Positions 42,052 to 55,432 of a stretch of 64,000 bases of DNA are shown in pieces. The translations under genes and the position numbers were made by a program. Position 1 is the stretch's first letter; every line of letters begins with the position of its first letter. This DNA is from Polyodon spathula (lineage: Eukaryota > Chordata > Actinopteri > Acipenseriformes > Polyodontidae): positions 1 through 64,000 of the forward strand of contig NW_024471557.1 of NCBI RefSeq assembly GCF_017654505.1, written 5' to 3'. The notes below the pieces were generated by a model that saw only the letters and a list, made by a program, of their open reading frames with translations, did no database searches and was not told the DNA's origin.

Positions 42052-42514
42052 TGTTTCATATCCTCGGTCACCGTAATGTATAGGGTGGTGACTGGCGCCA
42101 GTCTGTTTGTTACCATCAACTCATTAATATGCACGTTCTGTAAATTGGTCCTAAGTCTGTATGACACCTTCAATTCTCTCCATCTCCGGTGAATTGCACA
42201 TGACGCAGTATGGTATCTTCAATACGTGTGTTGACTTGCAACAGAATCTGATGGGAACCTAAAGTTCATTACTGTAGACATCCGAAGACTTGCTCCAGAG
42301 TCAGTATGTTACCCTCCGCATCTCTAATACACACGTCAGGCGACTTGCTCCAGAGGATGTGTTGTATTCGCTAACTCAGTACTGCTAACGTGCGTTGAAT
42401 TGCACCGCAGTCAAAATGATACCCTCCGTCTTCATATTGTTCACAAGTACCGGAGTTAATATGTAACAGTTCTCCTATGTACTGTGCAGTAACGTTGAAT
42501 TACAGAAGTCAGTG
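42052..42514. repeat. Truncated 550-bp monomer (463 bp)
   Basis: This monomer runs from its landmark at 42052 to the next landmark at 42515, only 463 bp. GTCAGTG at 42508-42514 is joined directly to TGTTTC, so 86 bp are missing relative to a full copy. A further base is missing where GCTTGGTAACC is replaced by GATGGGAACC. It is the only large internal deletion I saw in the array. Confidence 0.9.
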
Positions 42515-44508
42515 TGTTTCATATCCTCGGTCACCGTAATGTATAGGGTGGTGACTGGCGCCAGTCTGTTTGTTACCATCAACTCATTAATATGCACGTT
42601 CTGTAAATTGGTCTTAAGTCTGTATGACACCTTCAATTCTCTCCATCTCCGGTGAATTGCACATGATGCAGTATGGTATCTTCAATACGTGTGTTGACTT
42701 GCAACAGAATCTGCTTGGTAACCTAAAGTTCATTACTGTAGACATCCGAAGACTTGCTCCAGAGTCAGTATGTTACCCTCCGCATCTCTAATACACACGT
42801 CAGGCGACTTGCTCCAGAGGATGTGTTGTATTCGCTAACTCAGTACTGCTAACGTGCGTTGAATTGCACCGCAGTCAAAATGATACCCTCCGTCTTCATA
42901 TTGTTCACAAGTACCGGAGTTAATATGTAACAGTTCTCCTATGTACTGTGCAGTAACGTTGAATTACAGAAGTCAGTGCTGAAGACGTGCGGTGAATTAC
43001 ACTACGGTCAGTATGGTACCCTCACCATCAGTACTGAACAAGTGCGATTACTTACACAAAGTACTGTTTCATATCCTCGGTAACCGTAATGTATAGGGTG
43101 ATGACTGGCGCCAGTCTGTTTGTTACCATCAACTCATTAATATGCACGTTCTGTAAATTGGTCTTAAGTCTGTATGACACCTTCAATTCTCTCCATCTCC
43201 GGTGAATTGCACATGATGCAGTATGGTATCTTCAATACGTGTGTTGACTTGCAACAGAATCTGCTTGGTAACCTAACGTTCATTACTGTAGACATCCGAA
43301 GACTTGCTCCAGAGTCAGTATGTTACCCTCCGCATCTCTAATACACACGTCAGGCGACTTGCTCCAGAGGATGTGTTGTATTCGCTAACTCAGTACTGCT
43401 AACGTGCGTTGAATTTCACCGCAGTCAAAATGATACCCTCCGTCTTCATATTATTCACAAGTACCGGAGTTAATATGTAACAGTTCTCCTATGTACTGTG
43501 CAGTAACGTTGAATTACAGAAGTCAGTGCTGAAGACGTGCGGTGAATTACACTACGGTCAGTATGGTACCCTCACCATCAGTACTGAACAAGTGCGATTA
43601 CTTACACAAAGTACTGTTTCATATCCTCGGTAACCGTAATGTATAGGGTGATGACTGGCGCCAGTCTGTTTGTTACCATCAACTCATTAATATGCACGTT
43701 CTGTAAATTGGTCTTAAGTCTGTACGACACCTTCAATTCTCTCCATCTCCGGTGAATTGCACATGATGCAGTATGGTATCTTCAATACGTGTGTTGACTT
43801 GCAACAGAATCTGCTTGGTAACCTAAAGTTCATTACTGTAGACATGCGAAGACTTGCTCCAGAGTCAATATGTTACCCTCCGCATCTCTAATACACACGT
43901 CAGGCGACTTGCTCCAGAGGATGTGTTGTATTCGCTAACTCAGTACTGCTAACGTGCGTTGAATTGCACCGCAGTCAAAATGATACCCTCCGTCTTCATA
44001 TTGTTCACAAGTACCGGAGTTAATATGTAACAGTTCTCCTATGTACTGTGCAGTAACGTTGAATTACAAAAGTCAGTGCTGAAGACGTGCGGTGAATTGC
44101 ACTACGGTCAGTATGGTTCCCTCACCATCAGTACTGAACAAGTGCGATTACTTACACAAAGTACTGTTTCATATCCTCGGTCACCGTAATGTATAGGGTG
44201 ATGACTGGCGCCAGTCTGTTTGTTACCATCAACTCATTAATATGCACGTTCTGTAAATTGGTCTTAAGTCTGTATGACACCTTCAATTCTCTCCATCTCC
44301 GGTGAATTGCACATGATGCAGTATGGTATCTTCAATACGTGTGTTGACTTGCAACAGAATCTGCTTGGTAACCTAAAGTTCATTACTGTAGACATCCGAA
44401 GACTTGCTCCAGAGTCAGTATGTTACCCTCCGCATCTCTAATACACACGTCCGGCGACTTGCTCCAGAGGATGTGTTGTATTCGCTAACTCAGTACTGCT
44501 AACGTGCG

Positions 44509-44730
44509 TTGAATTGCACCGCAGTCAAAATGATACCCTCCGTCTTCATATTGTTCACAAGTACCGGAGTTAATATGCAGTTCTCCTATGTACTGTGCAG
44601 TAACGTTGAATTACAGAAGTCAGTGCTGAAGACGTGTGGTGGATTGCACTACGGTCAGTATGGTTCCCTCACCATCAGTACTGAACAAGTGCGATTACTT
44701 ACACAAAGTACTGTTTCATATCCTCGGTAA
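44509..44730 (+). other. Spurious short open frame from a 3-bp deletion
   Basis: In this monomer ATATGTAACAG is shortened to ATATGCAG, which removes an in-frame TAA that the other monomers carry. The result is a 73-codon open frame that ends at the next monomer start. It has no counterpart in the other copies I examined and no recognisable domain, so I treat it as chance and not as a gene. Confidence 0.85.
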
Positions 44731-47700
44731 CCGTAATGTATAGGGTGGTGACTGGCGCCAGTCTGTTTGTTACCATCAACTCATTAATATGCACGTTCTG
44801 TAAATTGGTCTTAAGTCTGTATGACACCTTCAATTCTCTCCATCTCCGGTGAATTGCACATGATGCAGTATGGTATCTTCAATACGTGTGTTGACTTGCA
44901 ACAGAATCTGCTTGGTAACCTAAAGTTCATTACTGTAGACATCCGAAGACTTGCTCCAGAGTCAGTATGTTACCCTCCGCATCTCTAATACACACGTCAG
45001 GCGACTTGCTCCAGAGGATGTGTTGTATTCGCTAACTCAGTACTGCTAACGTGCGTTGAATTGCACCGCAGTCAAAATGATACCCTCCGTCTTCATATTG
45101 TTCACAAGTACCGGAGTTAATATGTAACAGTTCTCCTATGTACTGTGCAGTAACGTTGAATTACAGAAGTCAGTGCTGAAGACGTGCGGTGAATTGCACT
45201 ACGGTCAGTATGGTTCCCTCACCATCAGTACTGAACAAGTGCGATTACTTACACAAAGTACTGTTTCATATCCTCGGTCACCGTAATGTATAGGGTGGTG
45301 ACTGGCGCCAGTCTGTTTGTTACCATCAACTCATTAATATGCACGTTCTGTAAATTGGTCTTAAGTCTGTATGACACCTTCAATTCTCTCCATCTCCGGT
45401 GAATTGCACATGATGCAGTATGGTATCTTCAATACGTGTGTTGACTTGCAACAGAATCTGCTTGGTAACCTAAAGTTCATTACTGTAGACATCCGAAGAC
45501 TTGCTCCAGAGTCAGTATGTTACCCTCCGCATCTCTAATACACACGTCAGGCGACTTGCTCCAGAGGATGTGTTGTATTCGCTAACTCAGTACTGCTAAC
45601 GTGCGTTGAATTGCACCGCAGTCAAAATGATACCCTCCGTCTTCATATTGTTCACAAGTACCGGAGTTAATATGTAACAGTTCTCCTATGTACTGTGCAG
45701 TAACGTTGAATTACAGAAGTCAGTGCTGAAGACGTGCGGTGAATTGCACTACGGTCAGTATGGTTCCCTCACCATCAGTACTGAACAAGTGCGATTACTT
45801 ACACAAAGTACTGTTTCATATCCTCGGTCACCGTAATGTATAGGGTGGTGACTGGCGCCAGTCTGTTTGTTACCATCAACTCATTAATATGCACGTTCTG
45901 TAAATTGGTCTTAAGTCTGTATGACACCTTCAATTCTCTCCATCTCCGGTGAATTGCACATGATGCAGTATGGTATCTTCAATACGTGTGTTGACTTGCA
46001 ACAGAATCTGCTTGGTAACCTAAAGTTCATTACTGTAGACATCCGAAGACTTGCTCCAGAGTCAGTATGTTACCCTCCGCATCTCTAATACACACGTCCG
46101 GCGACTTGCTCCAGAGGATGTGTTGTATTCGCTAACTCAGTACTGCTAACGTGCGTTGAATTGCACCGCAGTCAAAATGATACCCTCCGTCTTCATATTG
46201 TTCACAAGTACCGGAGTTAATATGTAACAGTTCTCCTATGTACTGTGCAGTAACGTTGAATTACAGAAGTCAGTGCTGAAGACGTGCGGTGAATTGCACT
46301 ACGGTCAGTATGGTTCCCTCACCATCAGTACTGAACAAGTGCGATTACTTACACAAAGTACTGTTTCATATCCTCGGTAACCGTAATGTATAGGGTGATG
46401 ACTGGCGCCAGTCTGTTTGTTACCATCAACTCATTAATATGCACGTTCTGTAAATTGGTCTTAAGTCTGTATGACACCTTCAATTCTCTCCATCTCCGGT
46501 GAATTGCACATGATGCAGTATGGTATCTTCAATACGTGTGTTGACTTGCAACAGAATCTGCTTGGTAACCTAAAGTTCATTACTGTAGACATCCGAAGAC
46601 TTGCTCCAGAGTCAGTATGTTACCCTCCGCATCTCTAATACACACGTCAGGCGACTTGCTCCAGAGGATGTGTTGTATTCGCTAACTCAGTACTGCTAAC
46701 GTGCGTTGAATTGCACCGCAGTCAAAATGATACCCTCCGTCTTCATATTGTTCACAAGTACCGGAGTTAATATGTAACAGTTCTCCTATGTACTGTGCAG
46801 TAACGTTGAATTACAGAAGTCAGTGCTGAAGACGTGCGGTGAATTGCACTACGGTCAGTATGGTACCCTCACCATCAGTACTGAACAAGTGCGATTACTT
46901 ACACAAAGTACTGTTTCATATCCTCGGTCACCGTAATGTATAGGGTGGTGACTGGCGCCAGTCTGTTTGTTACCATCAACTCATTAATATGCACGTTCTG
47001 TAAATTGGTCCTAAGTCTGTATGACACCTTCAATTCTCTCCATCTCCGGTGAATTGCACATGACGCAGTATGGTATCTTCAATACGTGTGTTGCCTTGCA
47101 ACAGAATCTGCTTGGTAACCTAAAGTTCATTACTGTAGACATCCGAAGACTTGCTCCAGAGTCAGTATGTTACCCTCCGCATCTCTAATACACACGTCAG
47201 GCGACTTGCTCCAGAGGATGTGTTGTATTCGCTTACTCAGTACTGCTAACGTGCGTTGAATTGCACCGCAGTCAAAATGATACCCTCCGTCTTCATATTG
47301 TTCACAAGTACCGGAGTTAATATGTAACAGTTCTCCTATGTACTGTGCAGTAACGTTGAATTACAGAAGTCAGTGCTGAAGACGTGTGGTGGATTGCACT
47401 ACGGTCAGTATGGTTCCCTCACCATCAGTACTGAACAAGTGCGATTACTTACACAAAGTACTGTTTCATATCCTCGGTCATCGTAATGTATAGGGTGGTG
47501 ACTGGCGCCAGTCTGTTTGTTACCATCAACTCATTAATATGCACGTTCTGTAAATTGGTCTTAAGTCTGTATGACACCTTCAATTCTCTCCATCTCCGGT
47601 GAATTGCACATGATGCAGTATGGTATCTTCAATACGTGTGTTGACTTGCAACAGAATCTGCTTGGTAACCTAAAGTTCATTACTGTAGACATCCGAAGAC

Positions 47701-50545
47701 TTGCTCCAGAGTCAGTATGTTACCCTCCGCATCTCTAATACACACGTCAGGCGACTTGCTCCAGAGGATGTGTTGTATTCGCTAACTCAGTACTGCTAAC
47801 GTGCGTTGAATTGCACCGCAGTCAAAATGATACCCTCCGTCTTCATATTGTTCACAAGTACCGGAGTTAATATGTAACAGTTCTCCTATGTACTGTGCAG
47901 TAACGTTGAATTACAGAAGTCAGTGCTGAAGACGTGCGGTGAATTGCACTACGGTCAGTATGGTTCCCTCACCATCAGTACTGAACAAGTGCGATTACTT
48001 ACACAAAGTACTGTTTCATATCCTCGGTCACCGTAATGTATAGGGTGGTGACTGGCGCCAGTCTGTTTGTTACCATCAACTCATTAATATGCACGTTCTG
48101 TAAATTGGTCTTAAGTCTGTACGACACCTTCAATTCTCTCCATCTCCGGTGAATTGCACATGATGCAGTATGGTATCTTCAATACGTGTGTTGACTTGCA
48201 ACAGAATCTGCTTGGTAACCTAAAGTTCATTACTGTAGACATCCGAAGACTTGCTCCAGAGTCAGTATGTTACCCTCCGCATCTCTAATACACACGTCAG
48301 GCGACTTGCTCCAGAGGATGTGTTGTATTCGCTAACTCAGTACTGCTAACGTGCGTTGAATTGCACCGCAGTCAAAATGATACCCTCCGTCTTCATATTG
48401 TTCACAAGTACCGGAGTTAATATGTAACAGTTCTCCTATGTACTGTGCAGTAACGTTGAATTACAGAAGTCAGTGCTGAAGACGTGCGGTGAATTACACT
48501 ACGGTCAGTATGGTACCCTCACCATCAGTACTGAACAAGTGCGATTACTTACACAAAGTACTGTTTCATATCCTCGGTAACCGTAATGTATAGGGTGATG
48601 ACTGGCGCCAGTCTGTTTGTTACCATCAACTCATTAATATGCACGTTCTGTAAATTGGTCTTAAGTCTGTATGACACCTTCAATTCTCTCCATCTCCGGT
48701 GAATTGCACATGATGCAGTATGGTATCTTCAATACGTGTGTTGACTTGCAACAGAATCTGCTTGGTAACCTAAAGTTCATTACTGTAGACATCCGAAGAC
48801 TTGCTCCAGAGTCAGTATGTTACCCTCCGCATCTCTAATACACACGTCAGGCGACTTGCTCCAGAGGATGTGTTGTATTCGCTAACTCAGTACTGCTAAC
48901 GTGCGTTGAATTGCACCGCAGTCAAAATGATACCCTCCGTCTTCATATTGTTCACAAGTACCGGAGTTAATATGTAACAGTTCTCCTATGTACTGTGCAG
49001 TAACGTTGAATTACAGAAGTCAGTGCTGAAGACGTGCGGTGAATTGCACTACGGTCAGTATGGTTCCCTCACCATCAGTACTGAACAAGTGCGATTACTT
49101 ACACAAAGTACTGTTTCATATCCTCGGTCACCGTAATGTATAGGGTGGTGACTGGCGCCAGTCTGTTTGTTACCATCAACTCATTAATATGCACGTTCTG
49201 TAAATTGGTCTTAAGTCTGTATGACACCTTCAATTCTCTCCATCTCCGGTGAATTGCACATGATGCAGTATGGTATCTTCAATACGTGTGTTGACTTGCA
49301 ACAGAATCTGCTTGGTAACCTAAAGTTCATTACTGTAGACATCCGAAGACTTGCTCCAGAGTCAGTATGTTACCCTCCGCATCTCTAATACACACGTCAG
49401 GCGACTTGCTCCAGAGGATGTGTTGTATTCGCTAACTCAGTACTGCTAACGTGCGTTGAATTGCACCGCAGTCAAAATGATACCCTCCGTCTTCATATTG
49501 TTCACAAGTACCGGAGTTAATATGTAACAGTTCTCCTATGTACTGTGCAGTAACGTTGAATTACAGAAGTCAGTGCTGAAGACATGCGGTGAATTGCACT
49601 ACGGTCAGTATGGTTCCCTCACCATCAGTACTGAACAAGTGCGATTACTTACACAAAGTACTGTTTCATATCCTCGGTCACCGTAATGTATAGGGTGGTG
49701 ACTGGCGCCAGTCTGTTTGTTACCATCAACTCATTAATATGCACGTTCTGTAAATTGGTCTTAAGTCTGTATGACACCTTCAATTCTCTCCATCTCCGGT
49801 GAATTGCACATGATGCAGTATGGTATCTTCAATACGTGTGTTGACTTGCAACAGAATCTGCTTGGTAACCTAAAGTTCATTACTGTAGACATCCGAAGAC
49901 TTGCTCCAGAGTCAGTATGTTACCCTCCGCATCTCTAATACACACGTCAGGCGACTTGCTCCAGAGGATGTGTTGTATTCGCTAACTCAGTACTGCTAAC
50001 GTGCGTTGAATTGCACCGCAGTCAAAATGATACCCTCCGTCTTCATATTGTTCACAAGTACCGGAGTTAATATGTAACAGTTCTCCTATGTACTGTGCAG
50101 TAACGTTGAATTACAGAAGTCAGTGCTGAAGACGTGCGGTGAATTGCACTACGGTCAGTATGGTTCCCTCACCATCAGTACTGAACAAGTGCGATTACTT
50201 ACACAAAGTACTGTTTCATATCCTCGGTCACCGTAATGTATAGGGTGGTGACTGGCGCCAGTCTGTTTGTTACCATCAACTCATTAATATGCACGTTCTG
50301 TAAATTGGTCTTAAGTCTGTATGACACCTTCAATTCTCTCCATCTCCGGTGAATTGCACATGATGCAGTATGGTATCTTCAATACGTGTGTTGACTTGCA
50401 ACAGAATCTGCTTGGTAACCTAAAGTTCATTACTGTAGACATCCGAAGACTTGCTCCAGAGTCAGTATGTTACCCTCCGCATCTCTAATACACACGTCAG
50501 GCGACTTGCTCCAGAGGATGTGTTGTATTCGCTAACTCAGTACTG

Positions 50546-51045
50546 NNNNNNNNNNNNNNNNNNNNNNNNNNNNNNNNNNNNNNNNNNNNNNNNNNNNNNN
50601 NNNNNNNNNNNNNNNNNNNNNNNNNNNNNNNNNNNNNNNNNNNNNNNNNNNNNNNNNNNNNNNNNNNNNNNNNNNNNNNNNNNNNNNNNNNNNNNNNNNN
50701 NNNNNNNNNNNNNNNNNNNNNNNNNNNNNNNNNNNNNNNNNNNNNNNNNNNNNNNNNNNNNNNNNNNNNNNNNNNNNNNNNNNNNNNNNNNNNNNNNNNN
50801 NNNNNNNNNNNNNNNNNNNNNNNNNNNNNNNNNNNNNNNNNNNNNNNNNNNNNNNNNNNNNNNNNNNNNNNNNNNNNNNNNNNNNNNNNNNNNNNNNNNN
50901 NNNNNNNNNNNNNNNNNNNNNNNNNNNNNNNNNNNNNNNNNNNNNNNNNNNNNNNNNNNNNNNNNNNNNNNNNNNNNNNNNNNNNNNNNNNNNNNNNNNN
51001 NNNNNNNNNNNNNNNNNNNNNNNNNNNNNNNNNNNNNNNNNNNNN
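50546..51045. other. Assembly gap, 500 N
   Basis: A second run of exactly 500 N. It cuts a 550-bp monomer just after CTCAGTACTG, and the sequence beyond is an unrelated 36-bp repeat. The true gap length and adjacency are unknown. Open frames that span the gap are artefacts. Confidence 0.99.
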
Positions 51046-51159
51046 GCTCCAGCAATTAAACCTGCCCCAATCCTAACCCTAGCTCCAGCAATTAAACCAG
51101 CCCCAATCCTAACACTAGCTCCAGCAATTAAACCAGCCCCAATCCTAACCCTAGCTCCA

Positions 51160-52020
51160 GCAATTAGCCCCAATCCTAACCCTAGCTCCAGCAATTAAAC
51201 CAGCCCCAATCCTAACTAGCTAGCTCCAGCAATTAAACCAGCCCCAATCCTAACCCTAGCTCCAGCAATTAAACCAGCCCCAATCCTAACACTAGCTCCA
51301 GCAATTAAACCAGCCCCAATCCTAACACTAGCTCCAGCAATTAAACCAGCCCCAATCCTAACACTAGCTCCAGCAATTAAACCAGCCCCAATCCTAACAC
51401 TAGCTCCAGCAATTAAACCAGCCCCAATCCTAACTAGCTCCAGCTAAACCAGCAATTAAACCAGCTCCCAATTCCTAACACTAGCTCCAGCAATTAAACC
51501 AGCCCCAATCCTAACCCTAGCTCCAGCAATTAAACCAGCCCCAATCCTAACCCTAGCTCCAGCAATTAAACCAGCCCCAATCCTAACCCTAGCTCCAGCA
51601 ATTAAACCAGCCCCAATCCTAACCCTAGCTCCAGCAATTAAACCAGCCCCAATCCTAACACTAGCTCCAGCAATTAAACCAGCCCCAATCCTAACAATTA
51701 GCTCCAGCAATTAAACCAGCCCCAATCCTAACCCTAGCTCCAGCAATTAAACCAGCCCCAATCCTAACCCTAGCTCCAGCAATTAAACCAGCCCCAATCC
51801 TAACACTAGCTCCAGCAATTAAACCAGCCCCAATCCTAACCCTAGCTCCAGCAATTAAACCAGCCCCAATCCTAACACTAGCTCCAGCAATTAAACCAGC
51901 CCCAATCCTAACACTAGCTCCAGCAATTAAACCAGCCCCAATCCTAACCCTAGCTCCAGCAATTAAACCAGCCCCAATCCTAACCCTAGCTCCAGCAATT
52001 AAACCAGCTAGCTCCCAATC
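51160..52020. repeat. Irregular zone of the 36-bp array
   Basis: Several joins depart from the 36-bp spacing here, for example near 51165, 51215, 51434-51474, 51690 and 52008. Most breakpoints fall at short words shared within the unit (CTAG, AGCT, CAAT, CCAG). This may be array-edge decay or consensus error beside the assembly gap. Confidence 0.75.
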
Positions 52021-55000
52021 CTAATCCTAACACTAGCTCCAGCAATTAAACCAGCCCCAATCCTAACCCTAGCTCCAGCAATTAAACCAGCCCCAATCCT
52101 AACCCTAGCTCCAGCAATTAAACCAGCCCCAATCCTAACACTAGCTCCAGCAATTAAACCAGCCCCAATCCTAACCCTAGCTCCAGCAATTAAACCAGCC
52201 CCAATCCTAACACTAGCTCCAGCAATTAAACCAGCCCCAATCCTAACACTAGCTCCAGCAATTAAACCAGCCCCAATCCTAACCCTAGCTCCAGCAATTA
52301 AACCAGCCCCAATCCTAACACTAGCTCCAGCAATTAAACCAGCCCCAATCCTAACACTAGCTCCAGCAATTAAACCAGCCCCAATCCTAACCCTAGCTCC
52401 AGCAATTAAACCAGCCCCAATCCTAACCCTAGCTCCAGCAATTAAACCAGCCCCAATCCTAACACTAGCTCCAGCAATTAAACCAGCCCCAATCCTAACC
52501 CTAGCTCCAGCAATTAAACCAGCCCCAATCCTAACACTAGCTCCAGCAATTAAACCAGCCCCAATCCTAACCCTAGCTCCAGCAATTAAACCAGCCCCAA
52601 TCCTAACACTAGCTCCAGCAATTAAACCAGCCCCAATCCTAACAATCCTAGCTCCAGCAATTAAACCAGCCCCAATCCTAACCCTAGCTCCAGCAATTAA
52701 ACCAGCCCCAATCCTAACCCTAGCTCCAGCAATTAAACCAGCCCCAATCCTAACACTAGCTCCAGCAATTAAACCAGCCCCAATCCTAACACTAGCTCCA
52801 GCAATTAAACCAGCCCCAATCCTAACCCTAGCTCCAGCAATTAAACCAGCCCCAATCCTAACACTAGCTCCAGCAATTAAACCAGCCCCAATCCTAACAC
52901 TAGCTCCAGCAATTAAACCAGCCCCAATCCTAACACTAGCTCCAGCAATTAAACCAGCCCCAATCCTAACACTAGCTCCAGCAATTAAACCAGCCCCAAT
53001 CCTAACACTAGCTCCAGCAATTAAACCAGCCCCAATCCTAACACTAGCTCCAGCAATTAAACCAGCCCCAATCCTAACCCTAGCTCCAGCAATTAAACCA
53101 GCCCCAATCCTAACACTAGCTCCAGCAATTAAACCAGCCCCAATCCTAACACTAGCTCCAGCAATTAAACCAGCCCCAATCCTAACCCTAGCTCCAGCAA
53201 TTAAACCAGCCCCAATCCTAACCCTAGCTCCAGCAATTAAACCAGCCCCAATCCTAACCCTAGCTCCAGCAATTAAACCAGCCCCAATCCTAACACTAGC
53301 TCCAGCAATTAAACCAGCCCCAATCCTAACCCTAGCTCCAGCAATTAAACCAGCCCCAATCCTAACACTAGCTCCAGCAATTAAACCAGCCCCAATCCTA
53401 ACACTAGCTCCAGCAATTAAACCAGCCCCAATCCTAACCCTAGCTCCAGCAATTAAACCAGCCCCAATCCTAACCCTAGCTCCAGCAATTAAACCAGCCC
53501 CAATCCTAACACTAGCTCCAGCAATTAAACCAGCCCCAATCCTAACACTAGCTCCAGCAATTAAACCAGCCCCAATCCTAACCCTAGCTCCAGCAATTAA
53601 ACCAGCCCCAATCCTAACCCTAGCTCCAGCAATTAAACCAGCCCCAATCCTAACCCTAGCTCCAGCAATTAAACCAGCCCCAATCCTAACACTAGCTCCA
53701 GCAATTAAACCAGCCCCAATCCTAACACTAGCTCCAGCAATTAAACCAGCCCCAATCCTAACCCTAGCTCCAGCAATTAAACCAGCCCCAATCCTAACAC
53801 TAGCTCCAGCAATTAAACCAGCCCCAATCCTAACATTAGCTCCAGCAATTAAACCAGCCCCAATCCAAACCCTAGCTCCAGCAATTAAACCATCCCCAAT
53901 CCTAACACTAGTTCCAGCAATTAAACCAGCCCCAATCCAAACCCTAGCTCCAGCAATTAAACCAGCCCCAATCCTAACCACTAGCTCCAGCAATTAAACC
54001 AGCGCCAATCCCAACACTAGCTCCAGTAATTAAACCAGCCCCAATCCTAACCCTAGCTCCAGCAATTAAACCAGCCCCAATCCTAACCCTAGCTCCAGCA
54101 ATTAAACCAGCCCCAATCCTAACCCTAGCTCCAGCAATTAAACCAGCCCCAATCCTAACACTAGCTCCAGCAATTAAACCAGCCCCAATCCTCTAGCTCC
54201 AGCAATTAAACCAGCCCCAATCCTAACACTAGCTCCAGCAATTAAACCAGCCCCAATCCTAACCCTAGCTCCAGCAATTAAACCAGCCCCAATCCTAACA
54301 CTAGCTCCAGCTAGCCCCAATCCTAACTAGCTCCAGCAATTAAACCAGCCCCAATCCTAACACTAGCTCCAGCAATTAAACCAGCAATTCCAATCCTAAC
54401 ACTAGCTCCAGCAATTAAACCAGCCCCAATCCTAACCCTAGCTCCAGCAATTAAACCAGCCCCAATCCTAACCCTAGCTCCAGCAATTAAACCAGCCCCA
54501 ATCCTAACACTAGCTCCAGCAATTAAACCAGCCCCAATCCTAACACTAGCTCCAGCAATTAAACCAGCCCCAATCCTAACACTAGCTCCAGCAATTAAAC
54601 CAGCCCCAATCCTAACACTAGCTCCAGCAATTAAACCAGCCCCAATCCTAACCCTAGCTCCAGCAATTAAACCAGCCCCAATCCTAACCCTAGCTCCAGC
54701 AATTAAACCAGCCCCAATCCTAACCCTAGCTCCAGCAATTAAACCAGCCCCAATCCTAACCCTAGCTCCAGCTAAACACTAGCTCCAGCAATTAAACCAG
54801 CCCCAATCCTAACACTAGCTCCAGCAATTAAACCAGCCCCAATCCTAACCCTAGCTCCAGCAACCCTAGCTCCAGCAATTACCAGCCCCAATCCTAACCC
54901 TAGCTCCAGCAATTAAACCAGCCCCAATCCTAACCCTAGCTCCAGCAATTAAACCAGCCCCAATCCTAACACTAGCTCCAGCAATTAAACCAGCCCCAAT

Positions 55001-55396
55001 CCTAACACTAGCTCCAGCAATTAAACCAGCCCCAATCCTAACACTAGCTCCAGCAATTAAACCAGCCCCAATCCTAACACTAGCTCCAGCAATTAAACCA
55101 GCCCCAATCCTAACCCTAGCTCCAGCAATTAAACCAGCCCCAATCCTAACCCTAGCTCCAGCAATTAAACCAGCCCCAATCCTAACCCTAGCTCCAGCAA
55201 TTAAACCAGCCCCAATCCTAACACTAGCTCCAGCAATTAAACCAGCCCCAATCCTAACACTAGCTCCAGCAATTAAACCAGCCCCAATCCTAACACTAGC
55301 TCCAGCAATTAAACCAGCCCCAATCCTAACACTAGCTCCAGCAATTAAACCAGCCCCAATCCTAACACTAGCTCCAGCAACCCAATCCTAACACTA

Positions 55397-55432
55397 GCTC
55401 CAGCAATTAAACCAGCCCCAATCCTAACCCTA
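55397..55432. repeat. Reference 36-bp unit with telomere-like core
   Basis: A canonical unit of the CCTA allele. It contains CCTAACCCTA, ten bases in perfect phase with a CCCTAA telomere repeat. On the minus strand it is G-rich (TAGGGTTAGGATTGGGG), with several G runs separated by short loops. The ACTA allele breaks the telomere-like run by one base. Confidence 0.9.

Larger units (their letters stand above)
25546..50545. repeat. 550-bp satellite array, about 45 monomers
   Basis: The landmark TGTTTCATATCCTCGG recurs at 25546, 26096, 26646, 27196 and 27746, exactly 550 bp apart, and continues to the second gap in a single orientation. Monomers are nearly identical and differ at a limited set of recurring positions: GTAACCG or GTCACCG, GGTGATGAC or GGTGGTGAC, GGTCTTAAG or GGTCCTAAG, ATGATGC or ATGACGC, GTTGACT or GTTGCCT, CGCTAAC or CGCTTAC, and ATGGTTCC or ATGGTACC. 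Rare single-base indels occur (for example near 31446, 35097 and 36197). Every frame is interrupted in a normal monomer, so the array is non-coding. I found no Pol III promoter box, 5S, snRNA or CENP-B-box match by eye. Centromeric or heterochromatic satellite is a reasonable guess from structure only. Confidence 0.98.

Noticed and set aside
25546..50545. Possible tandem RNA gene cluster (5S rRNA, snRNA or tRNA) in the 550-bp array
   Set aside because: I could not find internal Pol III promoter boxes, a terminator-type T run in a suitable place, or recognisable RNA motifs in the monomer.
25046..51045. Biological junctions between the three satellite families
   Set aside because: Both transitions fall at 500-N placeholder gaps, so neither junction is actually present in the sequence.
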